From assembly GCA_964589785.1 (NCBI GenBank), contig CAZPUQ010000001.1, positions 248,001 to 312,000 of the forward strand: DNA of 64,000 nucleotides, in the 5' to 3' direction. Positions 17,445 through 25,554 of this stretch are shown in pieces. The notes beneath the pieces are model-generated. The model saw nothing but the letters and a program-made list of their open reading frames with translations. It was not told the origin of the DNA and did not search any database. Position 1 is the stretch's first letter, and every line of letters starts with the position of its first letter. Both the position numbers and the translations under genes were made by a program. The DNA comes from JAGVSR01 sp964589785. GTDB taxonomy: Bacteria > Pseudomonadota > Alphaproteobacteria > Rhizobiales > Hyphomicrobiaceae.

Positions 17445-17984
17445 TTACTTGGTCATCTGCACGTTGCTCAGGGACTTCAGAGTGATGCCGTCGAGGCATT
17501 TCTCGACCGGGCCCGCTTCGGACTTGCAGTCGATGACGTCGTTGACGAGGAAGCTGCCGATCTTGTCGCACTGCGTGCCGTCGAGATCGAACATCTTCAC
17601 GGACTTCTTGGCGCTTTTCAGCGGGGCCAGGTCGAGCATCAGGCGCCGGCCGATGACGCCGTCGGTGTGGAAGAGGATGAGATCGAGCTTCATGGCGTCG
17701 AACGTCGCCGTGCCGGTGTTGTCGACGACAGTGTAGACGCGGCAGCCTTTGTCGATCGGCTCGAGCTTGTTGAGCTCCACGGTGATCTTAGGCGGCTCTG
17801 CGGAAGTGGCCGCTGCTGCGGCGCTCGCACCGCCGGCTGCATTGCCGTCGCCGGTTGCTGCCTGTCCACCTTCCTGCGCGGTGCCGGAGACGCTGGTGGC
17901 CGTGAGCCCCGCAAGCAGGGCCGCAACGCAAAGACAGTTCGCAAGACTCGTGCGTTTGATACGGTATTCCAACTGCTTCTCCAC
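17445..17984 (-). CDS. Exported protein of unknown function, first gene of the tonB operon
   Basis: 179 residues. A basic start and hydrophobic segment (RIKRTSLANCLCVAALLAGLT region) form a signal peptide, followed by a Gly/Ala-rich linker to about residue 60 and a compact domain from KITVELNKLEP onward. The domain has four cysteines (in GCRVYTV, TQCDK, DCKSEAG, EKCLDG) that could form two disulfides in the periplasm. I do not recognise a named family. It is the promoter-proximal gene before exbB, exbD and tonB, so a role with the TonB system or its receptor is likely but unproven. Confidence 0.85.
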   Translation of the reverse strand: MEKQLEYRIKRTSLANCLCVAALLAGLTATSVSGTAQEGGQAATGDGNAAGGASAAAAATSAEPPKITVELNKLEPIDKGCRVYTVVDNTGTATFDAMKLDLILFHTDGVIGRRLMLDLAPLKSAKKSVKMFDLDGTQCDKIGSFLVNDVIDCKSEAGPVEKCLDGITLKSLSNVQMTK

Positions 17985-18485
17985 TCTCGCGACGGATGGT
18001 GCGTGCGGACTGCCGACGCTCCTGGCCTGCTCCGACAGATCGACGTTCCTCTTAAGCGAGACACGGGACAGACCCCGCGCGGCCCGCGAAAGCGTCCCGC
18101 AATTGTTCTATTATAACCTAACGGTTTTCTCGCGTCCTGGCAGCCGCCCTAGGCCCACGGATCGATGTGGGAACCGGGCGGGAGCGGTAGGACGTCGTCG
18201 TGCCGAGCCATGGATACCGGTGTTACCCGACCTGGATCAAGGGATATCCTGCAAAGGAGCGTTGTGACGCTCCCCGGCGGAATGATCTTTTGAAAAATCG
18301 GGAAAAAATCCCGATGCTTGACAGTCACACCGTCGCCGAGATCGCCACAGCACCCCGCATTACACCGCGTGCAGCATTGCGACTCTAAGGTGTTTTACCT
18401 ATCCAAATGGAGATCGTCCCGATTCCCGTGGGATCGGCACCCGCCCGAATGGGATGAATACGGAAAAATACTCTGGGAGAACGTG
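17985..18485 (+). promoter_or_regulatory. Divergent regulatory region, tonB operon / TonB-dependent receptor
   Basis: 501 bases between divergent genes, locally less GC-rich. Reading rightward I see a hairpin GGAGCGT-TGTG-ACGCTCC at 18256-18273. A perfect inverted repeat ATCGGGA-AAAAA-TCCCGAT follows at 18297-18315, and directly after it a consensus-like TTGACA at 18317-18322. No convincing -10 follows, so the promoter is uncertain. I looked for a cobalamin-box-like sequence and did not find one. The inverted repeat could be an operator or part of a structured leader for the receptor. Confidence 0.5.
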
Positions 18486-21191
18486 ATGTTCGGGGAACGT
18501 ATGATCCGTGCGGCTTCGGTCGCTGGACTCCTGGCCGGATGCTCCGGACTGGCGCTCGCCCAGACGGCCGAGCCGCCACCGGTCACCCCGCCAGCCGCCG
18601 AAACGCCCGCTCCGGCACCGCCTCCGGCCGGGACTGAGACGCCGCCCGCTCCCGCCGCCGCAGAGCCCGCCCCGGCTGCGCCGACGACGACCGTTCCCGA
18701 GGTCGAGGTCATCCAGGAGGAGAAGAAGACGGCTCCCAAGCCTACGGTGGCCAAGAAGGCGCCGAAGCCCGCGCCCGCCCCTGCTCCGGCTCCCGAGCCC
18801 GAGCCGGTCGCGGCCCAGGCGGCGGAGCCTGCCGCCGAGCCGTTGCCGTCGGTTGGTCCGCCGCCCGCGGACACGCCGGTGCGCATGTCGCCGGTCGCTG
18901 GCAGCGAGATTCCGCTGCACAAGGTGCCGGGCGCGGTAGGGCGCGCGGACGCGAGCGATATCCAGGCCGACGCCACCGGTCAGGTGCAGAACGTGCTCAA
19001 TAAGACGATCCCGGGCGTCATCCTGTCCGACACCGCCGGCGGCGGCCTGCGCACCGACATCCAGTTCCGCGGCTTCGACGCCTCGCCCATCGGCGGACGC
19101 TCGCAGGGACTCGCGGTCTACCAGAACGGCGTGCGCATCAACGAAGCCTTCGGCGACACCGTCAATCTCGACCTGATCCCCGCCATCGCCATCAGCGACA
19201 TGACGGTGCTCGGCGCCAACCCTGTCTACGGCCTCAACGCCATCGGCGGCGCCATCGGCATCACGATGAAGGACGGCTTCAGTTTCGAGGGCGGCACCAT
19301 CGACGCCATGGGCGGGTCGTTCGGCCGCGGCATGATCTCCATGGAGGCCGGCGGGAATTCGGGCGGCGTGGCGGCCTATGCCGCGCTCGAACTGATGCGC
19401 GAGACCGGCTTCCGCGACTTCTCGGAAGCGGACGTCGAGAGGTTTTATGGCGACCTCGGGTTCAAGGGCAGCGCGACGGAGATCCACCTCGGCCTGACGG
19501 CAGCGAACAGTTCCGCGGGCGTCGTGGCCGCGTCTCCGGTCGAGGTCCTGGACGTGGGCTGGAACCGCACGTTCACGAGCCCGCAGGATACCGATCTGGA
19601 AGTGATCATGCCGACGCTCAGCGCCAAGGTGCAGGCGACGGACACGCTGTCGTTCTCCGGTCTCGCCTACTACCGCAAGTTCAAGTCGAAGGTGATCGAC
19701 GGCAACCTGACGGAAGCCGACGAGTGCACCCCGCCTCTTCCCGATCCGGACGGCCTGCCGGTCCCGCCCAATCCCTTGTGCATCACGGAGTTTGAAGGCG
19801 GTCCGCAGCAGGAATTCGTGGTCGACCAGGACGGCAACATCGCCGGCTTCCCTGCGGGGGCCGAGGCTCTGGGCTCCATCGAGCGCATCAACACGGACGC
19901 GGAGAGCTACGGCGGCTCGGCGCAGGCCGTCTCCAGGGCCGACCTGTTCGGCCGCCCGAACCAGTTCCTGCTCGGCACGAGCTACGACCACGGCGAGGTC
20001 GACTACACGACGTCGAGCGAGATCGGCACCATCGGCCGGCGCTTCGTCGTCACCGGCACCGGCCAGATCGCCTCCGAGCCGGAGGACGTCGCCCCGCGCG
20101 ACATCGCGACGGAGAACGACTACTTCGGCGTCTATTTCTCCAACACGCTCGATGTGACCGACGCCTTCGCGCTGACCGTCGGCGGTCGCTACAATCACGC
20201 GACCATCAAGCTGGCGGACCTGACGGGAGACTTCCCGGAGCTCACGACGACCAACAAGTACGAGCGCTTCAACCCGATGGTCGGCGGCACGTACCAGTTC
20301 AGCGAGAGCCTGTCGCTCTATGGCGGCTATGCGGAGGCGAACCGCGCGCCGACCGCCGCCGAGCTTGGCTGCGCCGAGCCGGACAATCCGTGCCTCATCG
20401 AGAGCTTCCTGACGGACGATCCGCCGCTGGACCAGGTTGTCTCGCGCACCTTCGAGGTCGGTCTGCGCGGCGAGGAGAAGTACTTCGACGGCTCGCGCTT
20501 CGCGTGGAGCGCTGGCCTGTTCCGCACGCTCAACGAGGACGATATCCTGAACGTCGCCGCCGAGGAGACCGGCCGCGGCTTCTTCCTCAACGCCGGCGAC
20601 ACGCTGCGCCAGGGCATCGAGCTGGCCGCCTCCTACCAGACGCGCTGGTACTCGGTCTACGGCTCCTACGCCTTCGTCGATGCCACGTTCGCCGACGACA
20701 TCGTCCTGCCGGCGCCCAATACGCCGTCCGGCACGGCGGACTGCCCCGATCTCGAGCCCGGCGATTTCGATCCCGCCGATCCGCCCCAGTGCAACTTCGT
20801 TTCCGACGGCGACCGCCTGCCCGGCATTCCGCGCCATCGTTTCAAGGCCGGGTTCGAGTACTGGCTGACCCCGGACTGGAGGGTCGGCTCCGACCTCATC
20901 GCGGCGTCCGATCAGGTCTTCTTCGGCGACGAGGCCAACAACAACCGCAAGCTCGCCGGCTACACCCGCGTCGACCTCCACACCACCTACCGGCTGTCGG
21001 AGAACGCCGAGGCCTACGGTATCATCCGCAACCTCTTCGACCAGAAGTACGGTCTCTACGGCACGTTCTTCGACGCGGAAGAGGCCGAGGAGGCTGCGGA
21101 GGCGGCAGGCTACGACGAGTTCGAGGACGCGCGCTCCATCTCGCCGTCGCGGCCGTTCGCAATCTACGGCGGTCTGCGCGTCACCTTCTGA
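18486..21191 (+). CDS. TonB-dependent outer-membrane receptor
   Basis: 901 residues from the ATG at 18486 (GGGAGA five bases upstream). Signal peptide about 1-26. A Pro/Ala-rich stretch follows, then a TonB-box-like VPEVEVIQEE at about 70-79. A 55-residue Lys/Pro/Ala linker (80-135) precedes the plug domain (NVLNKTIPGVILSD, DIQFRGFDASP, NPVYGLNAIGGAIGI). The barrel runs to the C-terminal Phe (SRPFAIYGGLRVTF). Cys pairs occur in predicted outer loops. It imports an unidentified ligand across the outer membrane using TonB energy; the tonB operon is divergent. The substrate cannot be read from sequence. Confidence 0.95.
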   Translation: MFGERMIRAASVAGLLAGCSGLALAQTAEPPPVTPPAAETPAPAPPPAGTETPPAPAAAEPAPAAPTTTVPEVEVIQEEKKTAPKPTVAKKAPKPAPAPAPAPEPEPVAAQAAEPAAEPLPSVGPPPADTPVRMSPVAGSEIPLHKVPGAVGRADASDIQADATGQVQNVLNKTIPGVILSDTAGGGLRTDIQFRGFDASPIGGRSQGLAVYQNGVRINEAFGDTVNLDLIPAIAISDMTVLGANPVYGLNAIGGAIGITMKDGFSFEGGTIDAMGGSFGRGMISMEAGGNSGGVAAYAALELMRETGFRDFSEADVERFYGDLGFKGSATEIHLGLTAANSSAGVVAASPVEVLDVGWNRTFTSPQDTDLEVIMPTLSAKVQATDTLSFSGLAYYRKFKSKVIDGNLTEADECTPPLPDPDGLPVPPNPLCITEFEGGPQQEFVVDQDGNIAGFPAGAEALGSIERINTDAESYGGSAQAVSRADLFGRPNQFLLGTSYDHGEVDYTTSSEIGTIGRRFVVTGTGQIASEPEDVAPRDIATENDYFGVYFSNTLDVTDAFALTVGGRYNHATIKLADLTGDFPELTTTNKYERFNPMVGGTYQFSESLSLYGGYAEANRAPTAAELGCAEPDNPCLIESFLTDDPPLDQVVSRTFEVGLRGEEKYFDGSRFAWSAGLFRTLNEDDILNVAAEETGRGFFLNAGDTLRQGIELAASYQTRWYSVYGSYAFVDATFADDIVLPAPNTPSGTADCPDLEPGDFDPADPPQCNFVSDGDRLPGIPRHRFKAGFEYWLTPDWRVGSDLIAASDQVFFGDEANNNRKLAGYTRVDLHTTYRLSENAEAYGIIRNLFDQKYGLYGTFFDAEEAEEAAEAAGYDEFEDARSISPSRPFAIYGGLRVTF

Positions 21192-21218
21192 CGCAAGGCG
21201 GCAACCTGAGACGGAGCA

Positions 21219-21252
21219 AAGGGGTCGCCTACGGGCGGCCCCTTAGCTTTTT
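21219..21252 (+). terminator. Rho-independent terminator after the receptor
   Basis: An 11-base-pair stem (21219-21229 with 21234-21244, one G-U pair) closed by a TACG loop on a C-G pair, the very stable UNCG tetraloop type, followed by five T at 21248-21252. It ends the receptor transcript, so the next gene needs its own promoter. Confidence 0.88.
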
Positions 21253-21317
21253 GATAGTGCGGGGGCCAGGAGCGTGGCGGCTGTGACACGCCGGAGCCTC
21301 AAAGCTGAAATATTAGG

Positions 21318-21330
21318 CGGGAAAAAATCC
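21318..21330 (+). repeat. 13-mer shared with the receptor upstream region
   Basis: CGGGAAAAAATCC occurs here, 71 bases before the barrel gene start, and exactly again at 18299-18311 within the inverted repeat upstream of the receptor. A related CCGGGAAAAATGG lies at 21347-21359. The repetition suggests a common binding site for a regulator of both genes; this is inference from two exact copies. Confidence 0.5.
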
Positions 21331-21401
21331 TAGATGGGAGCGTGCGCCGGGAAAAATGGTAGCTTCGGATCAAATCTAGTTCCCGAAGTCCAGGTCCGGC
21401 C

Positions 21402-22343
21402 GTGCTTGAGTTGTCCCATCGCCGCCATTTCCTGCCGGCCGCGCTGAGGGCCGCGGTCCTTGCGATGGCAGGGGCCGCGCCCGCCGCAGCCGGTCCAGCC
21501 GTCGGCCAGTTCGAGCTGAAAACGCTCGAGTCCGCCCCTGGCTACATGGAGTTCCAGAGCCAGAACGCCTGGTCGTTCGGCCAGCCGGGCCGCCAGTCCG
21601 CCGAGGTCGACGGGGCCTGGGTCTACGACGACAACACCGTCATCCGGCAACGACAAGCCCTGGAGATGGAACTCGGCTTCACGCGCTACCTGAAGATGCG
21701 CATCGGCATCGAGTTCGAGCAGGAGCGCATCGAGGATCCCCCGACGCCCGCCCAGGCGAATGATTTCGCCGCCCTCCGACTCGAGGAGATCGGCACGGAG
21801 GTGATCGCCATCCTGATCCCGCGCGACGGCGACGGCTTCGGGCTCGGCACCGTCGTGGAGGTCGAGCGCCCGTTCGAGGACGGCGCGCAGATGAGCCTTT
21901 TCATGGGACCGATCTTCGAGCTGGCCTCCGGCCCCTGGTTCGCCGCGGCTGTCCCGATGCTCGTCCACGACTTCGGCGGCGAGACCGAGGACGGCGGCGG
22001 CACGGACGACAAATGGGATTTCGCCTACGCGGCCCAGGTCGCCTATGCGTTCTCGGAGACGTGGACACTGGCGCTCGAGGCTTACGGGACGGTGGACCGG
22101 CTCGGCGGCAGCGGACGGCCCGACGAGGCGGCACTGACGTTCGGCGACCATGACCAGCACCGGCTGGGTCCGATCCTCTACTATTCCTACGATTTCGGCC
22201 GCAGCCTGCGTCCCGATCCGCGGCGCGACGGGGACGGCGAGATCGAGACGAGCGAATTGACGATCGGCGTCGGGTTCCTCGCAGGGCTCAATCGGAACAC
22301 GCCGGACGGGACGCTGAAGCTCAGCGTCGAGATCGACTTCTAA
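21402..22343 (+). CDS. Probable outer-membrane beta-barrel protein, unknown function
   Basis: 313 residues from a GTG. The N-terminus (HRRHFLPAALRAAVLAMAGAAPAAAG) is a signal peptide. Alternating hydrophobic/polar strands rich in aromatic residues (MEFQSQNAWSFGQ, LALEAYGTVDRLGG, ILYYSYDFGRSL) run to a C-terminal Phe (LKLSVEIDF), as in outer-membrane barrels. I do not recognise a named family. It follows the TonB-dependent receptor beyond a terminator and shares an upstream 13-mer with it, so it may belong to the same uptake regulon. It converges with the next gene, overlapping by four bases at the stop codons. Confidence 0.8.
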   Translation: MLELSHRRHFLPAALRAAVLAMAGAAPAAAGPAVGQFELKTLESAPGYMEFQSQNAWSFGQPGRQSAEVDGAWVYDDNTVIRQRQALEMELGFTRYLKMRIGIEFEQERIEDPPTPAQANDFAALRLEEIGTEVIAILIPRDGDGFGLGTVVEVERPFEDGAQMSLFMGPIFELASGPWFAAAVPMLVHDFGGETEDGGGTDDKWDFAYAAQVAYAFSETWTLALEAYGTVDRLGGSGRPDEAALTFGDHDQHRLGPILYYSYDFGRSLRPDPRRDGDGEIETSELTIGVGFLAGLNRNTPDGTLKLSVEIDF

Positions 22344-22579
22344 CCGGTCGCGCCCGACCACCGCGCCGGGAGGAAGCGTGAGGCAAAGGGGCTGAGAGCG
22401 ACGGGCTTCAGCGTGCGTTCGGCCGCATCGACCTCGCGCAGCGCGGCGTCGAGCGCGGCAGCCACCCCTTCGAGCCCCGCCACCGCGCGGGCATCGTCGC
22501 GCATGTAGCACAGTGTTTCGCGCACGGTCGCAAGGTCGATGCTGGGCGGATAAGGGCTATGGCGGGAGATACGAAACAC
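22340..22579 (-). CDS. Small conserved hypothetical protein
   Basis: 79 residues with the ordered segment SIDLATVRETLCYMRDDARA followed by GLEGVAAALDAALREVDAAE, a predicted pair of amphipathic helices. I recall similar small proteins across Rhizobiales, but no function is assigned. The leftward stop at 22342-22340 overlaps the rightward stop of the barrel gene. The ATG at 22579 is the only good start. The composition is clearly protein-like compared with shadow frames nearby. Confidence 0.75.
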   Translation of the reverse strand: MFRISRHSPYPPSIDLATVRETLCYMRDDARAVAGLEGVAAALDAALREVDAAERTLKPVALSPFASRFLPARWSGATG

Positions 22580-22820
22580 GGGACAGCGAGCTCCTCGTCG
22601 GACCTTAACAGAGGGTAAACCGAGCAGCAGAAATGTCGCAAGAAGCGTGCCTCGGTTTTTTTACGCGGATTTTTCCGCGTTTGTCCCGGAACGGGACGTC
22701 TCGGAAGGCCATTGCGACCGGATCGCAGAGCGTTTCTTTTACCCTGACCCGCCACGATGCAAGCCGGTCTCGCCCGGAGCCACCGGGCCGCCTCGCAGCA
22801 TCTGACATAAGGACGGCGTC

Positions 22821-24062
22821 GTGTCGGGAACGCGCCCTTCGATCCTCATCATCGTCGAGAACCTCACTGTGCCGCTCGACCGTCGCGTCTGGCAGGAAGC
22901 CTGCGCGCTGCGCGATGCCGGCTACACCGTCTCAGTCATCTGTCCGAAAGGCGGCCGCTACACGGCGCCCTACGAGCGGCTCGACGGCATCCACGTCTTC
23001 CGCCATCCGCTGCCGATCGAGGCGCGCGGGGCGCTCGGCTACGTCGCCGAGTACGGCACCGCCCTCTTCTTCGAGTTCGTCCTGTCCGTGAAGGCCTACT
23101 TCAAGGTCGGCTTCGACGCCGTACAGGCCTGCAACCCGCCCGATCTCCTCTTCGTCGTGGGCGCCTTCTGGAAGTATCTCTTCGGCAAGCCCTTCATCTT
23201 CGATCACCACGACATCAACCCGGAGCTCTACGAGGCCAAGTTCGGCCGACGCGGGCCGTGGCACCGCATCCTGCGGTTCCTCGAGCGCCAGACGTTCCGC
23301 GTGGCGGACGTTGCGCTGGCCACGAATGAGACCTTCCGCGACATCGCCATCGTGCGCGGCGACATGCCGAAGGACCGCGTCTTCATCGTGCGCTCGGTCC
23401 CCGATACCAGCCGCTTCCGGCGGATCGATCCGAACCTCGCCCTGAAGAACGGCCGCCGGCACCTCGTCGGCTTCGTCGGCATCATGGGAGCGCAGGACGG
23501 CGTCGATCTCCTGGTCGAAGCCATGCACGCGATCGTGCGCGAGCACGGCCGCGAGGATGTCCAGGCGCTGATCGTGGGGACGGGCACCGAGCTGCCGCTG
23601 CTGGAGAAGCTGACGGCGGAGCGCGGCCTTGGCGACTACATCACCTTCCCAGGCTTCCAGTCGGGCGACAGCCTCCTCACCGCCATGTCGACGTTCGACA
23701 TCGGCATCATTCCCGACCCGAAGAACGTCTACAACGACAAGATCTCCATGAACAAAGTGCTCGAGTATATGACGCTCGGCATTCCGTTCGTGCAGTTCGA
23801 CCTCATGGAGGGGCGGAGGATGGCAGCCGGCGCTGCGATCTATGCCAAGGACAACTGTCCGAGGGATCTCGCGCGCCGCATGCTCACGCTGCTCGACGAT
23901 GCGGATTTGCGCGAGCGCACGAAGGCGGAGGGGATCGCGCGCGCCAAATCCCTGCTGCGCTGGGACGAGGAGCGGGGCCGCCTGCTCGCTGCCTACGACT
24001 GCGCGCTCGAGGGCCGGACCCGTCCGGCAGCCCGGCCGCTTGCCATTCCGGCGCACGATTGA
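22821..24062 (+). CDS. Glycosyltransferase family 4 protein
   Basis: 413 residues, GT-B fold. The N-terminal domain opens SILIIVENLTVPLDRRVWQE and contains KPFIFDHHDINPELYEAKFG. The C-terminal domain has the nucleotide-sugar-binding segments HLVGFVGIMGAQDGVD, FPGFQSGDSLLTAMSTFDIG and the N-x-K-x-x-E-Y-M type motif MNKVLEYMTLGIPFVQFD. It transfers a sugar from an activated donor to a lipid-linked intermediate in the cytoplasm; donor and linkage are unknown. GTG start with AAGGA upstream. It is the outermost gene of the polysaccharide locus and is convergent to the flippase. Confidence 0.92.
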   Translation: MSGTRPSILIIVENLTVPLDRRVWQEACALRDAGYTVSVICPKGGRYTAPYERLDGIHVFRHPLPIEARGALGYVAEYGTALFFEFVLSVKAYFKVGFDAVQACNPPDLLFVVGAFWKYLFGKPFIFDHHDINPELYEAKFGRRGPWHRILRFLERQTFRVADVALATNETFRDIAIVRGDMPKDRVFIVRSVPDTSRFRRIDPNLALKNGRRHLVGFVGIMGAQDGVDLLVEAMHAIVREHGREDVQALIVGTGTELPLLEKLTAERGLGDYITFPGFQSGDSLLTAMSTFDIGIIPDPKNVYNDKISMNKVLEYMTLGIPFVQFDLMEGRRMAAGAAIYAKDNCPRDLARRMLTLLDDADLRERTKAEGIARAKSLLRWDEERGRLLAAYDCALEGRTRPAARPLAIPAHD

Positions 24063-24096
24063 CGCCCGTCGCACCGGCCGAGCCGATCGCGCTTGC

Positions 24097-25548
24097 TCAC
24101 GCGCGGGCCAACAGGCGCGCCCGCTCGCGTGTTTCGGGAAACAGAACGAGCGCCGCGGCCGCGACAGCGGCGACGACGGCCGTCAGCGCAAGCGTGCGCG
24201 TGACGAGGTCCTCCGGCGCGGCCGTGGTCAAGAGCAGGGCCACGCCGGCCGCCAGTGCGGCAGGCAGGAGGAACAGCGCGCGGCGCGCGAAAAGGCCGGA
24301 CAGTCCGGCAGCCTCCGCATCCATCCTCCAGGCGACGTAGAGCAGCGAGGCGAGCTCGCCCGCGACGCCGACCGCCGCGACGGCTTCCAGGCTCTGCGTC
24401 GCCGCCGCAACCCACGCCGCGGGCAGAAGGGCCGCCGCGCGCAAAGATCCCGCGACCAGGAACGGCTTGGTCTGTCCTGCCGCCAGCAGCGCCATGCCCG
24501 GCACGGCCTGAAGCATGCGCACGGCCCACATGGCCGCGAGCCAGGCCATGACGCCGCCGAGACCCGCATAGCTCGCGCCGAACGCGATCTGCAGCATGAT
24601 CCCCCCGAGTAGCATCGCGGTCACGAGGTAGAGCGCGGCCACGAGCGCGGTGGCCTCCGTCATGGCGGCGAAGCGCCGCGCCAGCAGCGCCCGGTCATCC
24701 CGCGCGGCGGCGAAAACGGGAAGCACGAGGGACTGGCCGACCTTCGCCGCGATCAGTCCCGGCACCATCGCCACCATGAAAGCGGCGCTGTAGCCGGCGA
24801 GCTCCTCGACGCCAAGGAGCCGTCCGACCATGATGCGGTCGCCATGATAGACGGCGATCAGCGGGAACGCGCTGAGCCAGATGGGCCAGCCGAAATCGAC
24901 GAGGCGCTTCAGGATGTCCTTGTCGCACGCCAGGGCGTAGCGCTGCCGGGCGACGGCGTGCGAGACGAGAACGGTGGCGGCCGCCTGCGCGAGCGAGAGC
25001 CACACGACGGCGTTGAAATCGGGCATCCACGCCACGACCGGCCACGTCAGCGCCAGCGCAACGGCCTGCGGTAGAACCTCGATCCACAGGAAGGGCGCGT
25101 TGTCGAGGTCGCGCTGAGCGCGCCGCGCGTCGAGGTGCTGGAAGCCTTTGATGATGGGCACGGCCGCGATCGCCGCGAAGGCTGCCGCGGCCTCCGGGAC
25201 GGCAAAGAAGTCTGCGATGGCGCCGGCCGAGGCAAAGAGAACGCCGCCGATCAGGAGGCCGCGCGAAATGAGCGCGAGGTGCTGGGTCGCGACGAATCGC
25301 GGCGCGCCGCCGTCGGGGGCCTGGACGATCAGGCGGTCGACTCCGAGATCGGTCAGGCTGTCGAAGAGCTGCAGCAGCAGCGTCAGGATGGCGGCGACGC
25401 CGAAGTCGCCGCGCGCCAGCATATGGCCGAGGATCGCATTGCGGCCGAACGACATGACCTGCGCGGCCGCGAAGCCGGAGAGAAGCAGGGCACCCTGTCC
25501 GGCGACGCGGCGGGCGAGCGAGGGCTGCGGCATCGTGGTGTTCGTCAT
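24097..25548 (-). CDS. Polysaccharide flippase (Wzx / MOP superfamily)
   Basis: 483 residues with about twelve hydrophobic helices. The start LARRVAGQGALLLSGFAAAQ and FGRNAILGHMLARGDFGVAA match polysaccharide biosynthesis exporters that flip undecaprenyl-linked oligosaccharide units to the periplasmic face. It begins six bases after the preceding glycosyltransferase stop, so the two are cotranscribed. Together with the polymerase and co-polymerase further upstream it defines a Wzx/Wzy-type pathway. Confidence 0.9.
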   Translation of the reverse strand: MTNTTMPQPSLARRVAGQGALLLSGFAAAQVMSFGRNAILGHMLARGDFGVAAILTLLLQLFDSLTDLGVDRLIVQAPDGGAPRFVATQHLALISRGLLIGGVLFASAGAIADFFAVPEAAAAFAAIAAVPIIKGFQHLDARRAQRDLDNAPFLWIEVLPQAVALALTWPVVAWMPDFNAVVWLSLAQAAATVLVSHAVARQRYALACDKDILKRLVDFGWPIWLSAFPLIAVYHGDRIMVGRLLGVEELAGYSAAFMVAMVPGLIAAKVGQSLVLPVFAAARDDRALLARRFAAMTEATALVAALYLVTAMLLGGIMLQIAFGASYAGLGGVMAWLAAMWAVRMLQAVPGMALLAAGQTKPFLVAGSLRAAALLPAAWVAAATQSLEAVAAVGVAGELASLLYVAWRMDAEAAGLSGLFARRALFLLPAALAAGVALLLTTAAPEDLVTRTLALTAVVAAVAAAALVLFPETRERARLLARA

Positions 25549-25554
25549 TGGAGC

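Noticed and set aside
17985..18485. Cobalamin or other known riboswitch before the receptor
   Set aside because: I looked for conserved box sequences and found only simple hairpins; no known class can be supported.
18399..20981. An 860-codon leftward frame opposite the TonB-dependent receptor
   Set aside because: It is antisense to a clear receptor with plug and barrel motifs and shows only shadow composition.
22663..22680. Terminator between the small hypothetical gene and the GT4 gene
   Set aside because: The hairpin ACGCGGA/TCCGCGT is present but is not followed by a T run in either direction.
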